From the NCBI GenBank assembly GCA_964450715.1, contig CAYVFC010000002.1, positions 77,413-141,412 on the forward strand: DNA of 64,000 nucleotides. The letters run 5' to 3'. Below the pieces are notes generated by a model. That model was not told where the DNA came from. It saw only the letters and a list, made by a program, of their open reading frames with translations, and made no database searches. Shown in pieces: positions 8,301 through 17,430 of this stretch. Positions within the stretch are counted from its first letter, which is position 1. Every line of letters starts with the position of its first letter. Made by a program: the position numbers and the translations under genes. Source of the stretch: CAYVFC01 sp964450715 (GTDB lineage Bacteria > Myxococcota_A > Polyangia > Polyangiales > JAFGIB01).

Positions 8301-10619
8301 GAAGACGTTCTCTGGTTGCGCGCGCGTGCTGGCGGAACCCTCGCAGAACCGCGCTTGAGCCTGGATGCTCGGTCGAGACTGCGAAACGTTTCGGGAGGCC
8401 TGGCTGGCCGATTCTCGATCCGATACGGCGAGCGTCAAGCACAGGCGCGGATCGCGGTGGACGACGGTGCAGGAAGATGGATCGCAGCGACTGGAGAGAT
8501 GTCGATCGATCGGTCTCCGAACGACTTCCTGTCCTCCTGGCCGCAATCGCTGTCCGAAGCCAGCTGGTCGCTCGACTTGAGCGCGCGACCCCGGCCTCTC
8601 GAGCAACTGCCGCTCGCCTTCGCCTCACGGCTCGGCGGCCTGCCGGCGAGGCTTTCTGGACGGACCCGGTTGAGCCATGCCGCGGATTCCGGGCTCGGCG
8701 GCTCGCTTTCGATCGATCTCGTTTCGACGGACAGTCGAAACGACGAAGAGGCGAGATGTGGCGGCGGCCCCGTGCGCCTCGGCTTGAAGGCGAGCCTGGA
8801 GCGGGGACGGCTCAGGGCGTCGGTAGACGGAGTACAGGAGGGACGCAAGGTTCTGACCCTGCTCGGCAGGGCCGCATTGGGTACCGAACGACTGATGCAG
8901 GGGCAATCGACCGTCATCCCGGATTTTTGGGACGTCTCGGGCGAATTGGACGAGGCCGATCTCGGTCGGCTGCCCTACCTGTGCGACAGGCTTCGCGGTC
9001 GGCTCTCCGGCAAGCTGTCGCTTGGCAAGCGCGGCGCCGGGACACCCGAACTCTCCGCTAACCTTCTCGCCAGAGGTCTGAGCTCGAGCGCCCACGAGGG
9101 CCTGGACGCCAGGGTCGATCTGAAGGCCGGGACCGAGGTGCTGCGGCTAGAAGCCGAATTGCGTGACGACAAGCACGTATCGCGGTTTGATGCGAGTATT
9201 CCGCTTGCGCCTGGCGGGCTATTGCCGAGGTTGTCGCGCGACGAGCCCTTGTTCCTGAACGCGCGGCTGAACGGACTGCCGGTGGGACCGCTCGTACCGC
9301 GCGACGCTCCCATCAGCTACGCGACCGGTCGAATCGGAGGAAAGCTGCTCGTTCGCGGTTCCGTCGCCAAACCGCGCCTGCTCGGCTCGTTGCGTCTCGA
9401 TTCGGCCGGTCTGGTGATCACCGAGATCGCGCAGCCCTTGCGCGATATCAAGGGGGAGATTCGATTCGATAATCGGGAAATCGCGATCACCGGGCTCGAG
9501 GCCAGCGATCAGAACGGCTCGGTTCGCGCAGACGGCCGCATCGAGATCGAAACCGATGGCGGGTATAGCACCGACATGCGGGTGGCGGCGCGCTCCTTTC
9601 CCCTGAGAAAGGAGGGGCAGGTCTTCGCCAGACTGGATCTCGCGGCGACCGTCGAGGGAGCTCAGCGCCTGGACCGGGGAGAGTTCGAGATCGTCTTGCG
9701 CGACACTTCGATCTGGCTTGCCGACCGGCCGCTGCGGACGACGATTTCGCTACAACCGCATCCCGATTTGGTCGGCCGCTCCTCGCCCGATCCCGCGCCA
9801 TCGACGACCCCTCGAAAACCGCAGGGCCGGGCCATCCTCTTGCATGTCGTGTCCAGCGAGCCTCTCTGGATACAGCGAGATGACTTCTCGTTTCAGATCA
9901 CCACGGATCTCGACATTCGGATCGAGGAAGGCCGAGCCCGGATCGTCGGCCCGGTTCATATCCGGCGGGGCTTTCTGGACCTGCTCGGACAGACCTTCGT
10001 GATCGAACCGGGCTCGTCGCTGGGATTCGTGGGGGCAGCCGAGCCGAATCCGACGGTTGAGTTGTCGGCGCGGCATCTGCGCACCCGCGGAAGCGATGCG
10101 GTTCGCGTTCACGTCAGCGGACGCGTTCGCGAGCCGAAGCTGGTTTTTACTGTGGGAGACAGAACCGTCACCGCTGGCGAAGCCCTGGTCGCCATTCAGG
10201 GCGGTGGAGCTTCCGCACAGGCCGAGCAGCAATCGCGGGCGCAAATGACCTCGGTGCTCGGAGGCCTGGCAGCCGGCGTGCTGGCGGTTTCGGTTCGGCG
10301 CGAAATCGGTGGCGTCTTGCCGGTGCTGACGGTCGAGACCGGGGACGAGGCCACGGTAGATCGCGTGCGAGCAGGCGCGCAGCTGGATCGCATCGTTCCG
10401 GACTGGCTACGGCCTCTCGTACAGGGGATATACGTAGAGGGAATCGTTGGCTCGGAATCCGTTGCCGGCTCTGCGGTCGAGGGCGGGCAGAACAAGCAGT
10501 GGTCTTCCGGGGTGCGGGGTGGCGTGCTGCTCGAGCTCGATTTTCCCCACGACCTGGTGGGCACCGGCCAGTACGGGCCGGGGGAAACCTGGTCCGTGGA
10601 TCTGGGTTGGGAACCCTGA
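5376..10619 (+). CDS. tamB: TamB-like translocation and assembly module protein (DUF490)
   Basis: I take the TTG at 5376 as start: it overlaps the tamA stop (TTGA) and has GGAGAG at 5365-5370, giving 1747 residues. The frame is open further upstream inside tamA but that part is antisense-like. There is one N-terminal membrane anchor (VIRLVLLGATVPVAVAAG), then a very long repetitive beta-rich region with AsmA/TamB-like blocks. The conserved C-terminal domain (HIRRGFLDLLGQTFVIEPGS, VSGRVREPKLVFTVGD) ends at GWEP. TamB family proteins form periplasm-spanning grooves that, with TamA, move outer-membrane proteins or phospholipids between membranes. Length and neighbourhood fit well. Confidence 0.88.
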   Translation: MSNRSRRVIRLVLLGATVPVAVAAGFLAFVSSSPGRAWVLSHALGLVNAEISGTLEAEELSELSLGGLALTGLRVRDPDHREVIGIEQVEVRWDLLALTGRTIRLRDLVVRKGRVDAETLSDEESGLMAAFALRRESTDGAQPGRPLTVRIDAIRVEHTEVKLPAPAGETLLLSGVGFAGSLRFGPEVWFRVDRLAAGVVRNGAPVGSIGPLTAGVTAEGSYTLEGAVRLGETRVPLSFRAPAAIASDWMNTAFRARLSVEGLSPDTLRLLQLDAAADHLLAPIDVDIEVEGTVQENRTLLQLHSPAGTVQGEVSTSGMKRARFTVATVAFEPSRVVEPGPSCAVDLSIEGELERVSNGYRWQTSLRRIRLGELLLPDIQAQGLLSGDSLQQLRIEAREKSVSADLQGEVFFDGSGRLQGSLDAGDLRDLGGLESAAGLGGELHAKVDVALPGEGRVEANGSVRAASLSHGPLRAAVLDLRFEADGPLRSPRLEVQASGRSLGWKQYALSRAHLQASGGPQTYAFALDGRSPSRAFRLKGRARRLHNSTVIFMDAYVLHSGRRWSASVTGLRISDDFDLRLEGMKLSRGDSYLHARGSIGRGGRVSSELRFHALQVKDLTDLAGIAQPSKAQLQGEASLRGSFDQPIAKLDTEIRNIAYADQPAANGHLTAEMDLRQGKASADLRLGDTDGARVDLQLEATLPRAASVPKRLRLGRYRVNASLRALPLSRFEPMAPALLRDVEGTLRFDLEASGTVADPRVDLRFAAPLRHAAGAECGTRPYRVEGGLSVGDGRYEVEVRIPSEDGLLVRALGRGPLATVFDHAMRNDTAFRLDELRLSVKEAPLSEVPVACRLARGSLSAEIEVIDSGEAPLVSAALEAAGLAVGEIPPVDGRVRAQADGKRATIAVEVTRENGSADLDLDFPISWQSNRPSMVEDGPLEGSLHVQQWPVRWLAALVAELDDERRDTWINAIDPEDVLWLRARAGGTLAEPRLSLDARSRLRNVSGGLAGRFSIRYGERQAQARIAVDDGAGRWIAATGEMSIDRSPNDFLSSWPQSLSEASWSLDLSARPRPLEQLPLAFASRLGGLPARLSGRTRLSHAADSGLGGSLSIDLVSTDSRNDEEARCGGGPVRLGLKASLERGRLRASVDGVQEGRKVLTLLGRAALGTERLMQGQSTVIPDFWDVSGELDEADLGRLPYLCDRLRGRLSGKLSLGKRGAGTPELSANLLARGLSSSAHEGLDARVDLKAGTEVLRLEAELRDDKHVSRFDASIPLAPGGLLPRLSRDEPLFLNARLNGLPVGPLVPRDAPISYATGRIGGKLLVRGSVAKPRLLGSLRLDSAGLVITEIAQPLRDIKGEIRFDNREIAITGLEASDQNGSVRADGRIEIETDGGYSTDMRVAARSFPLRKEGQVFARLDLAATVEGAQRLDRGEFEIVLRDTSIWLADRPLRTTISLQPHPDLVGRSSPDPAPSTTPRKPQGRAILLHVVSSEPLWIQRDDFSFQITTDLDIRIEEGRARIVGPVHIRRGFLDLLGQTFVIEPGSSLGFVGAAEPNPTVELSARHLRTRGSDAVRVHVSGRVREPKLVFTVGDRTVTAGEALVAIQGGGASAQAEQQSRAQMTSVLGGLAAGVLAVSVRREIGGVLPVLTVETGDEATVDRVRAGAQLDRIVPDWLRPLVQGIYVEGIVGSESVAGSAVEGGQNKQWSSGVRGGVLLELDFPHDLVGTGQYGPGETWSVDLGWEP

Positions 10620-10661
10620 GCACTCACGGCGGTCTCGGACCCGTTCAAGGAGGGAAAGACC

Positions 10662-11215
10662 ATGAAATGGATCAGCTCGAGGAGCAGATCCGTACCAATC
10701 CGACCCCCGGGCTCTCGCGAATGGTGCACACGCTACGTCGCGAGTTTCGACAGTTCCGGCGAGCTGTCTCGCCGCTGCGAGAGATCACCGGAATCCTCAG
10801 CAGAAACGAGATCGAACGCGTGGACGAATCGCTCAGTGCGTCGTTTCGCGATTGCTACGACCATGTGATTCAAGTCACCGATTTCGTCGAGGGCAGCCGC
10901 GAGCGAGCTTCGGAGCTCGGCGACCTCTACCAGACCATGATCAGCGAAAAGGCGAACCAGGTGATGAAAACTCTGACCATCGTCGCCACGGTGTTCATAC
11001 CGCTGACCTTTCTGTGCGGGCTGTACGGAATGAACTTCGATCCGGAGGTTTCTCCCTACAACATGCCGGAGTTGAAGTGGCGGTATGGGTATATCGCGCT
11101 GTGGGGGGTCATGACAGCGACTCTGCTGGCCATGCTCTGGTTCTTCAAACGAAAGGGTTGGCTGGGCGCCGGTCCGGATGTCGAGGACCGGGCGATGCAA
11201 CGCTCTCCAACATGA
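10662..11215 (+). pseudogene. CorA-type Mg2+ transporter, C-terminal remnant
   Basis: AGGAGGG at 10648-10654 precedes ATG 10662, but the frame beginning there is not that of the conserved part. From ATG 10667 (MDQLEEQIRT) the protein is the CorA C-terminal half: a long helix, then the first membrane helix (VIPLTFLCG region) with the signature YGMNF, and a second helix ending FFKRKGWL. About 170 N-terminal residues of a CorA are missing, as though a deletion had joined the start region to the middle. The tail beyond RKGWL is read-through into the following MscS remnant. Probably non-functional. Confidence 0.75.
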
Positions 11216-11745
11216 TCTCGGGTATTTTTATCTTCTGGGATCGCCCGTTCGTCATCGGCGACCTCGTCGAGGTAGGAGGCGAGTACGGACGGGTAGATGA
11301 CATCACCATGCGATCGACACGGGTGGTCACACCCGACGGCCGGATGCTTGCGGTTCCCAACAGTACGGTGGTGAACACGACTGTCGCTTCCTACACGAAC
11401 TTCCCGCACCTGCGGCTCGACGTCTCCTTCGCCGTGGCGGTCGACGAGAACCTGCAGAAGGTCCGCGACGTCGCCCTGGCGGTCTGCCGCGGCGACGACG
11501 GATTGATGGCCGAACCGCTCCCTCAGGTCGTGGTGACCGCCCTGAACGACTACAACGTCGCGATGGAGCTCCGGGTCTGGCTGGCCGACGAGAAGAAACA
11601 CGTCGCCGCTCGCCACGCGCTGAGGGAACGGCTCTTCGAGGCGCTGCGCGCCGCCTCGGTAGACATGCCGTTCGAGACCCTCGCCCTGGCCCCGCTGGAG
11701 GTACGCGGGGCGTCTGCCGTTCTCGCCCCCGATCGAGACGCCTGA
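11196..11745 (+). pseudogene. MscS-family channel, N-terminally truncated remnant
   Basis: The translation in the frame of 11196 starts at TLSNMISGIFIFWDRPF, the end of the MscS pore helix and start of the beta-domain. It continues through VGGEYGRVDDITMRSTRV and a complete C-terminal domain to 11745. The membrane helices before it are absent; their place is taken by the end of the CorA remnant in another frame. MscS channels are typically 270 residues or more; about 180 remain. The next ATG (11213) would give only the cytoplasmic domain. Confidence 0.75.
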
Positions 11746-12024
11746 CCCTTCGGCGACCGATTGCGTCCCGTTTCTTACCGTCCTGACCTCCGGAAATGCG
11801 GTCCGGGAAACTCGATCGGATGGCTCTGGTCCGGACGGCGCGAGACGGGGTAACCGGTGTACCGATTCTCGTCCCGGGCGTTTCTTCTGGACTTTTCGCC
11901 GGCCACCGCCGTGCTAGTATCCGCCGTATCGCGGTCTCGGTCCGGGCAGCGGCGTCCGAGACCGGGCAACCGGACGCGCCCACGACAAAGCACCTCGTCA
12001 GGTAGACTCCGGAGCCAGTTATCG

Positions 12025-13749
12025 ATGAACGCGCCCGCTCAGCAACGGCCGAAGCTAGACGACAAGCTGTTCGATCTGGTTGTGTCGCCGTCGACTCCCG
12101 CCATGAGAACCCTACGTATTCGGGTTCTGTCTCGGCTTCTCCTGGTAGCGCTGGTGCCTGTCATCGCGGTCTCGGTCTACCTGCGATATCAGTTCACGAG
12201 CGTCCTGGAGCAGCGCAGCAAGGCGCAGCTCGAGACCTTCGCCTCCACCCACGGGGACTTCATCGATCGCTACCTCAGCGGGCGGGCCGCCGCCCTGGAA
12301 AGCGTGGTCCAGCACGAGCTGGTGCTGCTGCCTCCCGGCGCCGAGGAGATGACCCGCCTGCTCAACGTTATGCAGAGCTTCGACAGCGCCATCACCGACG
12401 TCGGCGTCTTCGACCAGCAGGGAACGCACGTGCGCTACGCCGGACCCCATCCCTTCCTGGAAGGCAAGAGCTACGCCGGCGAGAAATGGTTCCAGCAGCT
12501 TTCGACCTCGGACCAGGCGGTATTCATCAGCGACAACTTCATGGGATACCGCAACCAGCCGCACTTCGTCATCGCCATCCGGGTGCTGCAGCGCAACGTT
12601 CCCTGGTATGTACGGTTGACCATCCTGCCGGCCAAGTTCAACGAGCTGGTCGGAAACGTACGACAGATCGAGGGTGCGCAGGCCTTCATCATCAACCGCG
12701 ACGGCGTCTTCCAGTGCGCGAGTGCCGCCATCGGTGTACCGCTTACCGTCGCCCCCAACCACGAGCAGCTCGCAGGGAGCGCGGGCGTATTGGAGATGAG
12801 GGAGAACGGCAAGGGCTACCTGGTGGCCACTCATCCCTTGCGGCAGGCTCCCTGGACGCTGGTGGTGCGGCAGCGGCTGGACGTGGCCTACGCACCGGTG
12901 CGGCAGGCCGAGGGCGTGGTCCTGCTCATCCTGGCGCTCGGCGTCGGCTTCATCATCGTGGCGTCGTTGCTCGCCACCCAGACCCTGCTGATGCGCTACC
13001 GCCGCGTGGAGCGCTCGCGCCTACAGCTTTCCGAGCAGCTGGTGCAGGCCGGCAAGATGGGAACCATGGGCGAGATGGCGGCTGGCATCGCCCACGAGAT
13101 CAACAACCCGCTGGCCATCATCCTCTCCGAGACCGGGCTGATGCGGGACGCGTTCGATCCCTCTCTTTCGCAGGGATTCGACCAGGAGGAGTTCATCGCC
13201 CGGCTCGGTTCGATCGAGGAGGAGGCGCGGCGCTGCCGTACCATCATTCACAAGCTGCTGGGCTTCGCCCGCCGCACCAGCACCTCCATCGAGTCCGCCG
13301 ATCTCAACGACATCGCCGAGCATACCGTCGACCTGATAGCCCGGGAGCTCGGCCTTGAGAACATCGAAGTCGTCAAGCAGTTCGACGCCTCGCTTCCCAC
13401 CGTAGAAACGGACGCCGAGAAGATCACCCAGGTGGTGCTCAACCTGCTGCGCAACGCCGCGGACGCCATCGTCAAGAACGGCCGGATCACCGTCAAGACC
13501 GACTACGACGAGCAAGAGGTACGGCTGTCGGTTACCGATACCGGAAGCGGCATCGCACCGGAAAACCTGGAAAAGATCTTCCATCCCTTCTTCACTACCA
13601 AGGAGGTGGGCAAGGGCACCGGTCTGGGCCTCTCCATCAGCCACGGCATCATCGCCTCCCTCGGAGGGTCGATCGAGGTCAGCAGCGAACTCGGTCGCGG
13701 AAGCCTCTTTACCATTGTCCTGCCCCGAAAACGGCAGCAGAAGGCGTGA
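12025..13749 (+). CDS. Membrane sensor histidine kinase with extracytoplasmic Cache-like domain
   Basis: The start at ATG 12025 (MNAPAQQRPKLDDK) has GGAG at 12011-12014; upstream codons in the same frame are Arg/Ser-rich and unlikely. Two membrane helices, near residues 32-50 and 296-318, flank a periplasmic domain of about 245 residues with dCache-like features. A HisKA domain follows with GIAHEINNP (phospho-acceptor His about residue 357), then a HATPase with N box (NLLRNAADAI), DTGSGI and GTGLGLSI. It is immediately upstream of two receiver-domain genes, the obvious phosphorylation partners. The Cache assignment is by layout and is tentative; the kinase core is certain. Confidence 0.9.
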   Translation: MNAPAQQRPKLDDKLFDLVVSPSTPAMRTLRIRVLSRLLLVALVPVIAVSVYLRYQFTSVLEQRSKAQLETFASTHGDFIDRYLSGRAAALESVVQHELVLLPPGAEEMTRLLNVMQSFDSAITDVGVFDQQGTHVRYAGPHPFLEGKSYAGEKWFQQLSTSDQAVFISDNFMGYRNQPHFVIAIRVLQRNVPWYVRLTILPAKFNELVGNVRQIEGAQAFIINRDGVFQCASAAIGVPLTVAPNHEQLAGSAGVLEMRENGKGYLVATHPLRQAPWTLVVRQRLDVAYAPVRQAEGVVLLILALGVGFIIVASLLATQTLLMRYRRVERSRLQLSEQLVQAGKMGTMGEMAAGIAHEINNPLAIILSETGLMRDAFDPSLSQGFDQEEFIARLGSIEEEARRCRTIIHKLLGFARRTSTSIESADLNDIAEHTVDLIARELGLENIEVVKQFDASLPTVETDAEKITQVVLNLLRNAADAIVKNGRITVKTDYDEQEVRLSVTDTGSGIAPENLEKIFHPFFTTKEVGKGTGLGLSISHGIIASLGGSIEVSSELGRGSLFTIVLPRKRQQKA

Positions 13750-13752
13750 CCA

Positions 13753-15780
13753 ATGTCAGAGAGACACAAGGACATCCTGATCGTCGACGACGAGGAGAAG
13801 TTCACCGCCAACATGGCCGAAAGGCTCGGCAAGCGCGGGTTCACCGTGCATACCGTGAACCAGAGCGAGAAGGCCATCCGCCAGGTCCGGCTCTACGACT
13901 ACGACGTCGTTCTGCTCGACCTCAAGATGCCGGGCATGAGCGGTGAGGAGGTGCTCAAGCACGTCAAGAAGCACAGCCCCACCTCGCAGGTGATCATTCT
14001 GACGGGGCACGGCTCGCTGGAGTCGGCGAGCGAGACCGGCAAGCTCGGCACCTTCGGTTATCTGGAAAAGACGGTCGCGTTCGAGGACCTGCTGGGCGAG
14101 ATCGAGGCGGCGAAGCGCCATCGGACCAGCGTGCTTACCCGCCACGACGAGATAGCCGAGCCGCGGCCCACCCTGATGACCCGGTTGATGGGGGTCACCA
14201 ACCACCGGCCGCTGTTCATCATCATCGGCTTCGCTATCTTCCTGGGCCTGGTGCTGATGCCGGCGCCCGACTCACTGGTCGAGCTGCTGGGGGCGGCCAA
14301 GAGCGGCGAGCTGGGGGAGCGGATCGCGGGCTACGCCTACTACCGAGACATGGCCGCGGGGGGTACGATCGCCGCGCAGTACGGCAAGCAGGCCAAGCTC
14401 GTCAAGAAGGAGGGCGGGGATCTGTCCGTGCAGAAGGCCGCCTTCAAGGCCAAGGTCATGATCGCGCTTCTGCTGCTGGCCGCCTTCTTCTGGGCCACGG
14501 GCGCCATCCCCATCGGCTTCACCGCCATCCTGGTAGGCGTGGTCATGTACGGCTTCCAGATCATGCCGCCGGAGCAGGTCGCCAAGTCCTTCGTCAAGGA
14601 CTCGGTGCTCTTCATCTTCGGCGTGCTGGCCATGTCGGTGGGCATCGCCAAGACCGGGCTGGACCGGCGTATCGGCGCGCTCCTGCTCGGGCTCTCCTCC
14701 AGCATGAAGCGCTTTCTGTTCATCTTCTGCCCGCTGTTCGCCGTTACCGCGTCCTTCATCTCCGAGCACGCCCTGGTGGCCTTCATCGCGCCCATCATGG
14801 TGGCGGTGTATGCCGCCTCCATCCGCTCCGCCGGGGTCAAGGAGGACAAGGCTCTCGCTGTCACCCTGCTGCTGATCGTCACCCTGGTGGGCAACATCGG
14901 GGGTCCCGGTTCCCCCAGCGCCGGTGGCCGCAACGCCATCATGCTGGCTATCCTCAGCGACTATACCAGGCCGCCCTCCTACCTCGAGTGGGTCAAGTAC
15001 GGCTTGCCCTTCGTCCCGGTCATGGCGCTCACCATCGGCCTTTACTTCTTCCTGGTCATGCACCGGCACTTCAAGGTCAAACAGCTCAACATCGCCGAGA
15101 TCGCCCGCAAGGAGTCACAGCGCCTGGGCCCGATGCTGCTCAACGAGTACCTGATGGCCGGAATCTTGCTTCTGGTCGTGGTGGGATGGATCACGCTTTC
15201 CGACGTCTACGGCATGGCGGGGCCGGTGCTGCTGGGCCTGGTGCTGATGAGCGTTCTGCGCATCGTGCGCTGGCAGGACGTCTCCCATATCAACTGGGAC
15301 GTGGTGGGGCTGTATGCCTCGGCCACGGCCATGGGCGCGGGCCTGGCCATGACCGGAGCGGCCCTGTACATCGCCGACAGCTTCATCTCGCTTTTACCGG
15401 ACTTCATGACGCGCGGCACCGGGTTGGCCATCACCTGCAGCTTCCTGACCGCTGCGGTCACCAACTTCATGAGCGACGGCGCAGCGGTTTCTGCCATCGG
15501 GCCCATCACCGTGCCCATGGCCATACTGGCCGACACCCATCCCTGGATGGTCGGCTTCGCTACCGCCTTTTCCTCGTCGTTCGCCCACGCCCTCATCATC
15601 GGCACGCCCAACAATGCCATCGTCTACGCGGTGGCGGTCGACCCGGAGACCGGCGAGCGCCTGGTCACGTTGAAGGATTTCGCCAAGCACGGGTTCGCCG
15701 TGCTGGCTCTATCCCTGCTCGTGCTCTGGGTATGGATCTTCACGATTTACTGGCCGTGGATCACCTTCCCGGCTCACTGA
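13753..15780 (+). CDS. Receiver domain fused to SLC13/DASS-type anion transporter
   Basis: The gene begins three bases after the kinase stop. Residues 1-125 are a response-regulator receiver: acidic pair DD at 12-13, acceptor Asp56 in LLDLKMPGMSG, and LTGHG. The conserved Lys is followed by Thr instead of Pro (LEKTV). After a linker, residues about 150-675 form a multi-helix transporter. It has the divalent anion:Na+ symporter-type hairpins (NIGGPGSPSAGGRN and TNFMSDGAAVSAIGP), as in SLC13-like permeases. A receiver directly on a transporter suggests that phosphorylation by the adjacent kinase gates transport. Substrate (dicarboxylate, sulfate or other anion) cannot be read from sequence. Confidence 0.88.
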   Translation: MSERHKDILIVDDEEKFTANMAERLGKRGFTVHTVNQSEKAIRQVRLYDYDVVLLDLKMPGMSGEEVLKHVKKHSPTSQVIILTGHGSLESASETGKLGTFGYLEKTVAFEDLLGEIEAAKRHRTSVLTRHDEIAEPRPTLMTRLMGVTNHRPLFIIIGFAIFLGLVLMPAPDSLVELLGAAKSGELGERIAGYAYYRDMAAGGTIAAQYGKQAKLVKKEGGDLSVQKAAFKAKVMIALLLLAAFFWATGAIPIGFTAILVGVVMYGFQIMPPEQVAKSFVKDSVLFIFGVLAMSVGIAKTGLDRRIGALLLGLSSSMKRFLFIFCPLFAVTASFISEHALVAFIAPIMVAVYAASIRSAGVKEDKALAVTLLLIVTLVGNIGGPGSPSAGGRNAIMLAILSDYTRPPSYLEWVKYGLPFVPVMALTIGLYFFLVMHRHFKVKQLNIAEIARKESQRLGPMLLNEYLMAGILLLVVVGWITLSDVYGMAGPVLLGLVLMSVLRIVRWQDVSHINWDVVGLYASATAMGAGLAMTGAALYIADSFISLLPDFMTRGTGLAITCSFLTAAVTNFMSDGAAVSAIGPITVPMAILADTHPWMVGFATAFSSSFAHALIIGTPNNAIVYAVAVDPETGERLVTLKDFAKHGFAVLALSLLVLWVWIFTIYWPWITFPAH

Positions 15781-15793
15781 ATAGGAGCGATAC

Positions 15794-16276
15794 ATGGAAA
15801 AGAAGATCAAGGTCCTGTTCGTCGACGACGAGGAGAAGTTCACCACGAACATGGCGAAGCGCTTGAACTTGCGCGATCTCGAGGTATCCGCCTTTCTCGA
15901 TGGCGAGGAGGCGTTGAAGAAGACCGAGGGGGATAATTTCGACGTCGCGCTGATCGATCTCAAGATGCCCGGCATGAGCGGCGAGGAGCTCCTCAAGAGG
16001 CTCAAGGAGCGCGATCCTCGCCTGGAGGTGGTCATCCTCACCGGGCACGGGTCGATCCAGTCCGCCGCCGAGTGCACGCGTTCGGGGGCCTTCGAGTACC
16101 TCATCAAGCCCTGCGAGCTGGACGACGTCATCAAGGCCATTACCAATGCCTATGCCCACCGCATCAAGACGCGCGACGCCGAGAAAGCCAAGCAGGTCGA
16201 CGAGATGCTGGCGAAGGCCGTAGGCATGAGCCCCATGGAAGTGCTGCGCGAGCTGAAACGAATCAAGGAAGAGTAG
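15794..16276 (+). CDS. Single-domain response regulator
   Basis: 160 residues: a receiver domain with FVDDEEKF, IDLKMPGMSGEE and the canonical YLIKP, followed by a charged helical tail of about 40 residues (AKAVGMSPMEVL). There is no DNA-binding domain. It closely resembles the receiver fused to the transporter just upstream (KMPGMSGEE and LTGHGS shared), so it likely arose from the same family and receives phosphate from the same kinase, perhaps as a shunt or competitor. It lies in the same operon, 13 bases after the transporter. Its 3' end overlaps the convergent cyclase gene by 14 bases. Confidence 0.9.
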   Translation: MEKKIKVLFVDDEEKFTTNMAKRLNLRDLEVSAFLDGEEALKKTEGDNFDVALIDLKMPGMSGEELLKRLKERDPRLEVVILTGHGSIQSAAECTRSGAFEYLIKPCELDDVIKAITNAYAHRIKTRDAEKAKQVDEMLAKAVGMSPMEVLRELKRIKEE

Positions 16277-17159
16277 CCGCCCCATCCCCGTTCCACAGGC
16301 GGTGCTCGATACCGTTCTTTCCCTTTCTCTTGACCAGGTACATCAGATCGTCGGCCGCCTTGACCATGTCGGGCAGATTCTCGGGCGGTGCCCGGAAGGT
16401 CGCCGCCCCGATGCTGCAGGTAATCGGCCGGCCGTTCCGCCTCATCGCCTCCGCGAGCCGGTAGTGAAGGTTGCCGATCACCGTTTCCGCCGCCTCGAAA
16501 TCGGTCTCGGGGAAGAGCGCGACGAACTCGTCGCCGCCGAGCCTGGCAACGGTGTCGGTGCGCCGGGTGAAGTCCCGAATCGCGCTCGCTACCTCCTTCA
16601 GCACCTCATCGCCGGCGGCGTGCCCCAGGGTGTCGTTGATACTCTTGAACCCGTCCAGGTCGACATAGGCGATGGTGAACGGATGCCGGTAGCGAGCCGA
16701 TCGGCTCGACTCCGCCTGCAATGACTCGTAGAAGGAACGGCTGTTGGGCAGCCCGGTGAGCGAGTCCGTGTCCGCGTCGCGCTCCTCGTCTCGTAGCCTT
16801 ATCTTGATGGTATTCAACAGGTATAGCGAGACGAGAAAGAAACCGAGTCGGATCGCGCAGTTCCACCAGGGAATCAAGAAATGGGAATAACGCTGCCCCG
16901 AGAGGTAATCCGCTACGAGTTAGGTCAGAGACGCAACCACGGCAGCCAGCGTGCCGACCCGCCTGTCCGTGTACCAAGTCAGAGCCAGTATCGGCGCCAG
17001 GTAGAACAGCGAGAATGAAAGCTCCGGACCGGTGAGCACGTCGAAAACGCCCAGCAGAAAGACCAGAGCGAGCGCCAGCAAGACCAGCGTCGGCTCACGC
17101 AAGCCGGCGAGAAAAGCTTCAAGGCGGGAGAATATCGGGATTATGTAGATCGGTCCCAA
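16263..17159 (-). pseudogene. Membrane diguanylate cyclase (GGDEF) with in-frame stop
   Basis: Two segments in the same reading frame belong to one protein: 17159-16923, an N-terminal membrane domain with several helices (TLVLLALALVFLLGV, LFYLAPILALTWY), and 16919-16263. The latter holds a further helix and a complete GGDEF domain (DSLTGLPNSRSFY, RLGGDEFVALFPE, GRPITCSIGAATF). They are separated only by a TAA at 16922-16920. Without it the frame reads straight through ASLT-stop-LVADYLSG. GGDEF proteins make c-di-GMP. The catalytic motif is intact, so this is a recent nonsense change, a sequencing error, or a split gene restarting downstream. The start appears to be TTG at 17159. Confidence 0.75.
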
Positions 17160-17173
17160 AGGTGATTCACCGA

Positions 17174-17395
17174 TCAGGCTCCGCTGGAAGCGTCGGCGTC
17201 CGGCTTCGTCCGGGGCAGCGGCACGGTCAGGACGGGGCGGTCGGAGAGGCGGACGACCCTTTCCGCCTCGCTGCCCAGCAGTATCCGGGCGAGGCTGGTA
17301 TGGCCGAGCGTGCCGAGCACGATGATGTCGGCAGCGGCCGCCAGGGCGTGGTCGGAGAAATCGACGGCACAGAGAGGCGTGCGGATCGCTGTCAT
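17174..17395 (-). pseudogene. Universal stress protein (UspA family) with central deletion
   Basis: The 73 residues comprise the UspA N-terminus (IRTPLCAVDFSDHALAAA) joined in frame to the UspA C-terminus. That end has the nucleotide-binding motif GTLGHTSLARILLGSEAERVV and the final strand RPVLTVPLP. A normal Usp domain is about 140 residues, so roughly 65-70 central residues are missing at the GCGGCCGCTGCC join near 17340. It cannot form the usual fold. It lies between the cyclase and a small hypothetical gene on the same strand. Confidence 0.75.
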
Positions 17396-17430
17396 GGGAG
17401 CTCCGTTCGCGACGGAACCGGTTCAGCCCT

